Shown here piece after piece: positions 58,535 to 64,000 of a DNA stretch of 64,000 nt. Both the position numbers and the translations under genes were made by a program. The DNA is from Pelomyxa schiedti (taxonomy: Eukaryota; Evosea; Pelobiontida; Pelomyxidae): NCBI GenBank assembly GCA_020536535.1, contig JAHLWZ010000822.1:1-64000 (forward strand), in the 5' to 3' direction. The notes under the pieces are model-generated. The model had not been told where the DNA came from. It did no database searches and saw nothing but the letters and a program-made list of their open reading frames with translations. Position 1 is the stretch's first letter. Every line of letters begins with the position of its first letter.

Positions 58535-61500
58535 TTATGTGTGGTGGGCACCAAAAGAACGGAATTGGGTAACCATTGAGGGTGTGATTTGCGGTGGGTC
58601 CATTGCTGCGAGTGCTGCCTTGAAGTGTGATTCTTCAACCTAGTAAGGAGTTGTGTGAGTGCTCGAGTGAGTGACATAATAAATAGTTAATGTATGTTTC
58701 AGAAAACAGCAAACCTGTGTGGCCTCGAGGCTGCTCCGAATTGCAAGAATTGCTGCTGAACGGCAAAGCCCAGCAAGCTCAGCTCCACTGTAACCTTCTG
58801 TAATGACGGCCAGTTGGTGCAGGTCCACAGAGGGGCTGCATGGAGTTTTGGCCAGATGTATTTTCAGTATGGCTTCCCGGGACTGCAAGTCAGGTGGACC
58901 AACATACAGAACCCGGTCAATTCTGCCTGGCCGCAGTAGAGCTGCATCCTGGGGTTTGTTTTTTTTCAGTGATTTTTCCCGAGATACGCGAGTTGGTGTG
59001 TTACCACGAGGTCGGGTCTGTTTGTTGCGGCTACTACTGCAACCCCCCTGAGTGTCTGAACACCGTCCATTTCAACCAGCATCTGGCTCATAATTCTATC
59101 ATTTACAGCTGTAACTCCTCTTTCAGAACCAAACATTCCATCCAGTTCATCCTTTAGAAATGGGAATTGAGAGGGAAGAAGGGCAAGCATACAAAAAAAA
59201 GGATGGAAGGTGCATTTTGCCTGGCCTTTTTAAACACGTCGCTAATTGCCTTTTCTGATTCACCCACATATTTTTTAAGAAGCTGGAAAGTGAAGGTCAA
59301 AACTGGAAAGAAAAGGAAACATTTTTCACCTGTGGTCCTTTCACGGCAATGAAGTTAAGGTGTGACTCGGTGGCCAGAGCCTGAGCAAGTAAAGTTTTTG
59401 AACATCCTGGAGGCCCATAAAGAAGAACTCCAGAAGGAGGTTTTATTCCCATCCTCATGAATGCCTCTGCATGCTGTAATTTCACAACTGTGAAATGATA
59501 AGACAAAACAAAGAGAGAACCTTAATTGGCCAATCAATAACTTCTGTCAACTGCTGTTTGATGGAATCATGGCCTCCGATATCACTCCATCTAACGTTGG
59601 GTACATCAATTAATACCTTGTGTCATTGAAATAAATCGTAGGTGTTTATTCGGACAATTTCGCTACCTCACGCATGGCACTTGGGCGGATGATTGCTTTG
59701 CCTGCAATAAAGTCATCAAGTGTAACTTGAAGGGTATTTTCCTTTGCGTCACGTGCTGCTTGTGCGTGGTCTAAAAGAGTAAATAGTAGTAAACGCAGGT
59801 GCTAAAGTTACTTTTTCTTCGTCTGATAGCGAACATGGCAGCTTCATTACATAGAGCACGCAAATCGGCCCCAACAAACCCATGTGTACCTGCTGCTAAT
59901 TGGACAATCTCGTCTGGTGTCAGGGTGTGGGGAGTATCGTGCAATAACAGTTCAAGTATTGATTGACGTGCTCTTTTATTCGGAACACCTGGATAAAATT
60001 AGAGCCAACAATAAACTCCTAGTTTTTGCTACTGATTTCAAGTTCGCGATCAAATCTTCCAGCTCTTCTAAGGGCTAGGTCAACAGTATCAAGCCTTTTA
60101 AGATGAGATAGAACAGCCCAAAGGGAGAAATAAACCTATTTGTAGTAGCAATGACAACTACTCTCGCTGCAGGCTTGACGCCATCCATCAGAGTGAGTAA
60201 TGTGGAAACAACTCTTCTCTCAACTTCATTGGTCGCCTGCATTAGGACTCTTACTGGTAAGTATGAATGCTCACGTCACACCTGGTCACGTTTTGGGCAA
60301 AGGGAGTCAATTTCATCTAACAAAACTATTGAAGGTGCATTCTGTGCAGCAGAGGAGAAGATCGCTCGAAGCTAGTTCTCGTGTGAGAGAAAGAGACAAT
60401 AAAAAGTGCAACTTTCGCCTCGCTTTCTCCAACATATTTAGACATTGTTTCCGAGCCTGATACTGAAAATAGTTTCACACCACAGTGCACTGCAGTGGAA
60501 TGTGCGAGCAAGGTTTTGCCAGTTCCAGGTGGCCCATAGAGAAGAACACCTTTTGGTGGTCTAACACCTTGGAGAATCAGTGTCACAATCACTGGTAGAC
60601 AACTTGCCTAGCTTAGGGAAGAGTTCGGAGTGAAGTAGAGGCATTTCAACAAGGTCCCGCATTACTTGAATTTCGTTATCCAGTCCTGCAATGGCAGAAA
60701 AAGCTGTAAGCTGTTCCCGGGACTGAGGGATCATAGGTGAGCCAGATGTTTGCTCTTGTGGATGCTGAGTTGCATTTGAGGGAGGGAGGTCCCCATCTGT
60801 AGTGATAGTGATGGTTGCATCTGGGAGTACAACAAATGCTTGTTGTTCTCTAACATTTGTGAGAAACCTTTCACAAGTTTAAAAAAAGAAAATATAACTC
60901 AAAAGCGGGCAAAGAGTTTTCTATCCGGAACGGAATCTTCTGTGCCAGAATAGGAACTGAGACCGTAGTCCCAGATTGAGGCAAGACTTGAGAATAAAGG
61001 GCAGCGCCAACAAAATCACCAATCGGGGTATCCTTCAATCTATCTTGATCGTTTTACAAAGTGAAAGGGAAAAAAAAGAAGGGTGGGAAAAAAAAAACCG
61101 TGCTAATACCAGGTAATTCGCGAAGAGGTTTTGCCGTCAATGAAAAGGAGTAACAAGGTGGATACGCAAGAAGCTCAACCAAAGCATGCTCACCAGGAGT
61201 GATATCACACTTGACACAAGTAGCAATGTCCATGGATATGCCTTGTGTAAACACCGCATGAGTGAGTTTTATTCTCTTGCACTGGCACTATCTAGCAACA
61301 ACAAAAAAAAAAAAAAGGGAGAAACAAATTCCGCAGTGGAGAATGAACATTGCCACTAATGAAACAAATGCAATGGATACAATTTTGAGTCAGCCAATTC
61401 CCACAAGCAACAGGAACCACAACACTGGATCCAGACCAAGAACATCCACCACCTCCACTACCATCCCCATCATCACAACCACCACCACCACGTCTGCTGG

Positions 61501-61933
61501 ATTTCGAACCGGCGCCGCCGCCGGGAAACGAACCCCTGACCTCCAGCATGTCCCCGTACCCCACCCTCATCCGCGCCATCGTCGCTGGGTGAATTATGGC
61601 TACGCCCGATGGGTCGTCGGGCCTTGCTATTTTGACCTCTAGTTTGGTGCTGCTTTGCTGCTGCTCCTGTTGTTGTTGGTCGAGAGCATGTTTGTTTGAA
61701 GAAGAAGAAGAAGAGGACCGCGACGGGGAGGCGTGGTTGTTGCTTATGCGAGGAGATGACGCAGAGGAAGTGTGGGAGGACTTGGGGGCAGGGAAGGAGC
61801 TCGGAGACGGGGGAGTCGACGGAACGCGCGTCGACTTGGATGTGGGCAGTCCCGCGCCTCGCGAATGAGACGGCGGCGGGGACGAGGGCAAGTGCGGCGA
61901 CGACGAAGAAGACGGCGAACGCCGAGGTTTCAT
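58535..61933 (-). CDS. AFG2A: AFG2/SPATA5-type double AAA ATPase
   Basis: CDC48-relative that releases Rlp24 from pre-60S ribosomes. Start [20 protein letters not shown] (61933), Ser/Pro-rich, then N-domain [31 protein letters not shown], and [21 protein letters not shown]1: [20 protein letters not shown] (Walker A), [32 protein letters not shown] (Walker B), [29 protein letters not shown]. Linker [20 protein letters not shown] (the RPSAMRE string typifies AFG2). D2: [20 protein letters not shown] (the CSKT P-loop is family-specific), [72 protein letters not shown]. The end [13 protein letters not shown] has its stop at 58535-58537. Domains complete; at least 14 introns. The next minus-strand gene starts only 37 bases downstream. 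Confidence 0.93.
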
Positions 61934-62356
61934 CAAATTGAACAGATTACCAAAATCCCAAACCAGCACACCCTGTGTTATACCGAAAAATGTATTAGAA
62001 AGGAACATGCTCGATGCAATTAGCAACAAAGTGGAGCCGCCTTGGAACTGGTGTATCCAAAAATGCTACCAAACATGTTTCTTTTTCCCCCGTGTGAACA
62101 AATGCAGTCTATACATCCATATCCCTCAAACCGAATCACTCAACTCATGTATTCTCCCTGTAGTGTGTCGATTGGCGAGTGGTGCTCTACTTTGGTTAGT
62201 GGAACTATATAATTAGAATTACTAGTTCCTACAACTGGTTTCTATTTTTGGTTTTTTGGGCCAAGTTCCATCAACCGCCTGCCAAGTTGTCACCACAAGC
62301 ACAAAAACTCACATAAAAAAAGCCTAAACAACACACACCAAAAAACACATTTCCGG
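61934..62356. promoter_or_regulatory. Divergent promoter region (AFG2 - / metzincin +)
   Basis: About 420 bases. Contains a possible TATA-like gaactatataatt at 62201-62213, about 145 bases before the protease start. Otherwise unremarkable. Confidence 0.35.
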
Positions 62357-63424
62357 ATGAGCCGGCGTGAACCTGAACGACGACAACGAGAGAACCAACG
62401 TGCACGTGCACGCGAACGTTGCTTGACAGAGGATGCAGCACTTGTTATAGACACTGATCCAGCATTCAGCACTTGGCCAATTGCAACTGTGAGAAACCTT
62501 ACATACTTTATTCACCAAGGTACTACAAATTGCAGCGCGGAAGCGTTCTCACAGGCCTGTGCCAAATGGGAATCTGTCTGTGGGGTGGCATTCAAACCTG
62601 TGACGACAGTGCAAGAAGCTATGTTTGATATTAGGGATGCTTCTCTGTATGAGGAGACACAAAGTAACAACACAGTCTTCTCACAGTCATTCTTTCCTGG
62701 TGACCCATCGGCGCACACTGTGGTGTGTTACAATAAAATGAATACACTAGCTCCTGGACTAGCTGTTTCTGTTTTCGCACATGAGCTTGGTCATATCTTG
62801 GGCTGGAGACATGAGCATATTAGGGATGCTGATGCTGCTACAAATAGGGGGGAGGCACATACGCCAACATGTGTTGATGTAACACCATATGACAGAAACT
62901 CTATAATGCACTATGATAAAATCCTTGGTGATATTGCTATGGGGCTGGTTTCAGAAATTAGTACTTATGATGCTCAAGGAGCCCGAGCTGTCTATGGTGC
63001 TCCTATTCGTTTCTCCCAAAGATCAATGTCGATAGAAGAAGCAAAGACCCTATGGGCACAAGACCCTAACGTGGATCGTGTACAGGTGCACCCTTGCCCA
63101 TGTCAATGGAGGCCAGCTGGTGGAGCCCCACACCCATGCCCCCTCAAGTCAAGCATATCAACACCGACAATGCTGTACACACGTGTGCAGCTCTCGCAGG
63201 TTCCCTCGACATGCTGCATTACGCCATCATTCCGCAGAGACACACTGTGCCCAAAAACAGGGTGTGACAATGGTGGCACACAAGGAGGATGGTGTGCCAC
63301 CATAATGCCTGATGGTACATACCACTGCTTGCATTGCTGGTGCCACCGCAGGCCACATTTTACTGGTGCCTTTGAACCTTGTACTAAAACAGTGCACCAG
63401 TGCACTGTATGGGTTAGACTCTAA
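62357..63424 (+). CDS. Intronless metzincin zinc protease with Cys-rich tail
   Basis: Start MSRREPERRQRENQRARARE: a highly basic N terminus, no signal peptide in this frame. Propeptide-like/early domain FSTWPIATVRNLTYFIHQGT and ACAKWESVCGVAFKPVTT resembles the N-terminal lobe of astacin, M10 and M57 proteases (F-x-A-x-x-x-WE). Zinc site VFAHELGHILGWRHEHIRD (62777-62833): HExxHxxGxxH with the following Glu as in astacins. Met-turn SIMHYDKILG (62908-62940). DAQGARAVYGAP ends the catalytic domain. From about 63080 the frame becomes Cys/Pro-rich (VHPCPCQWR, CCITPSF, CHCLHCWCHRR-like), ending VHQCTVWVRL. An alternative frame (63078-63305) is also open, so a frameshift or unrecognised intron here is possible. 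The single-exon structure is unlike most neighbours. Confidence 0.8.
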   Translation: MSRREPERRQRENQRARARERCLTEDAALVIDTDPAFSTWPIATVRNLTYFIHQGTTNCSAEAFSQACAKWESVCGVAFKPVTTVQEAMFDIRDASLYEETQSNNTVFSQSFFPGDPSAHTVVCYNKMNTLAPGLAVSVFAHELGHILGWRHEHIRDADAATNRGEAHTPTCVDVTPYDRNSIMHYDKILGDIAMGLVSEISTYDAQGARAVYGAPIRFSQRSMSIEEAKTLWAQDPNVDRVQVHPCPCQWRPAGGAPHPCPLKSSISTPTMLYTRVQLSQVPSTCCITPSFRRDTLCPKTGCDNGGTQGGWCATIMPDGTYHCLHCWCHRRPHFTGAFEPCTKTVHQCTVWVRL

Positions 63425-63781
63425 CAATCCCGCAATCCCAGGTGTAAAAAGGGGTTAAAAGAAAAGAAACTTCCAAATTCATCATTTTGTGTTAGTCTTA
63501 CAGTAAGCGACCTTACTAAAAATCGTAAACCGGCTGCGGTGAAGTACACACCACTTCTGATTTGTGTGGTGACACTTCTTTTTGAGAGCATGCCTTGCAC
63601 TATGGATAATGTTCAATTGAAATTCTAAAGTTGGGTTAGGAGATCAAAAACACGAACCAACAAAAACAAACGGTTTTGCCGGTATTGTCAGTGGGGGGTG
63701 CACACTCAACAACAACAACACAACTGCAACAAGTGACCATGAACATGACGCAAGAGAGATTACCATTGAATTCCAAAAAGA
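63425..63781. other. Intergenic after the metzincin gene
   Basis: About 357 bases, A-rich (63648-63672) with a caacaacaacaacac stretch at 63708-63722. No gene supported on either strand. Confidence 0.3.
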
Positions 63782-64000
63782 ATGGATGCACACAAACACG
63801 AGCCCCAGCCCCGAGACTGGATATTTTCTTCACTCAACTCCGTAGGCTCATTGCATACACAATACACACGTTGGAATGGAGTCTCAGCAGAATTCCCCAA
63901 CGCACGCACAATCTGCAATCACGCTTCCGTAGCGCTGACAGCCTCATCGTCAACCCAAAACCACAGCGAATCTCCACCCGCAACAATGTCCAACAACAGC
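63782..64000 (+). CDS. Possible 5' start of a gene cut by the right edge
   Basis: An open frame of 73 codons starts at ATG 63782 (MDAHKHEPQPRDWIF) and continues without a stop to the last base; another Met sits at 63986 (MSNNS). The Ser/Thr/Asn/Gln-rich end resembles the disordered N termini common in this window. No domain is visible and a second frame is also open, so this is weak. Confidence 0.25.
   Translation, partial: MDAHKHEPQPRDWIFSSLNSVGSLHTQYTRWNGVSAEFPNARTICNHASVALTASSSTQNHSESPPATMSNNS

Noticed and set aside
57166-58677. Longer version of the propeller-like protein starting at 58677
   Set aside because: The first 60 codons overlap the last AFG2 exon in another frame, where the AAA protein end is well supported; the Met at 58497 is the better start.

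Overview
This window is nuclear DNA from a compact protist genome. The evidence is about 27 protein genes packed head-to-tail on both strands, most split by many very short introns (the shortest I can justify by reading frame are about 28-30 bases, with GT-AG borders and some GC-AG), intergenic gaps of roughly 40-500 bases, and a purely eukaryotic gene set: TAP/NXF1, Mago nashi, Tubby, NEK and MAP kinases, Rab, RhoGAP, AFG2 and a DGAT1/SOAT-type acyltransferase. A complete oxygen-sensitive glycyl radical enzyme suggests an anaerobic or microaerophilic lifestyle. An archamoeba such as Pelomyxa would fit, but that is inference; nothing in the window names the species. Gene models were spliced by hand from protein family similarity and reading-frame continuity, so exon edges are approximate.

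Layout. 0-1.6 kb: 3' part of an RRM-like, Q/P-rich protein (-). 1.6-3.1 kb: gene-free, with a foldback/MITE-like element of about 610 bp between two copies of a 106-bp direct repeat. 3.1-5.3 kb: NXF1 mRNA exporter (-). 5.6-12.8 kb: one very large gene (-) with an unidentified N-terminal half, a full glycyl radical enzyme and a C-terminal DUF2278 domain. 13.2-20 kb: ABCG transporter (-) and Tubby protein (-). 20.1-21.1 kb: Nudix-RING fusion (+). 21.2-28.1 kb: NEK kinase, DUF262 protein and Rab8/Sec4-like GTPase (all -). 28.4-32.7 kb: C2-RhoGAP and a dual-specificity pseudophosphatase (+). 32.8-33.8 kb: secreted transglutaminase-like protein (-). 34.1-38.7 kb: a carboxylic-acid-reductase-type megaenzyme with a ZZ-like N-terminal region (+). 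38.8-40.6 kb: DGAT1/SOAT-like acyltransferase (-). 40.8-44 kb: EF-hand protein and histidine acid phosphatase (+). 44.1-45.4 kb: TDP2-like phosphodiesterase (-). 45.5-47.7 kb: F-box/LRR protein (+). 47.8-53.1 kb: RS-rich DEAD-box helicase and MAGOH (-). 53.4-57.1 kb: TDY-type MAP kinase and an unidentified protein (+). 57.2-61.9 kb: intronless beta-propeller-like protein and AFG2/SPATA5 AAA ATPase (-). 62.4-63.4 kb: intronless metzincin protease (+), then a possible truncated gene start at the right edge.

The genes do not form a pathway. Loose functional themes are mRNA processing and export (NXF1, MAGOH, DEAD-box helicase), phosphorylation signalling (NEK, MAPK, pseudophosphatase), membrane and lipid traffic (Rab, Tubby, ABCG, acyltransferase, carboxylate reductase) and ubiquitin (F-box, Nudix-RING). 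The most novel-looking items are the glycyl radical enzyme-DUF2278 fusion, the Nudix-RING fusion with a degenerate Nudix box, the ZZ-like/adenylation/reductase megaenzyme, and the foldback element between direct repeats.
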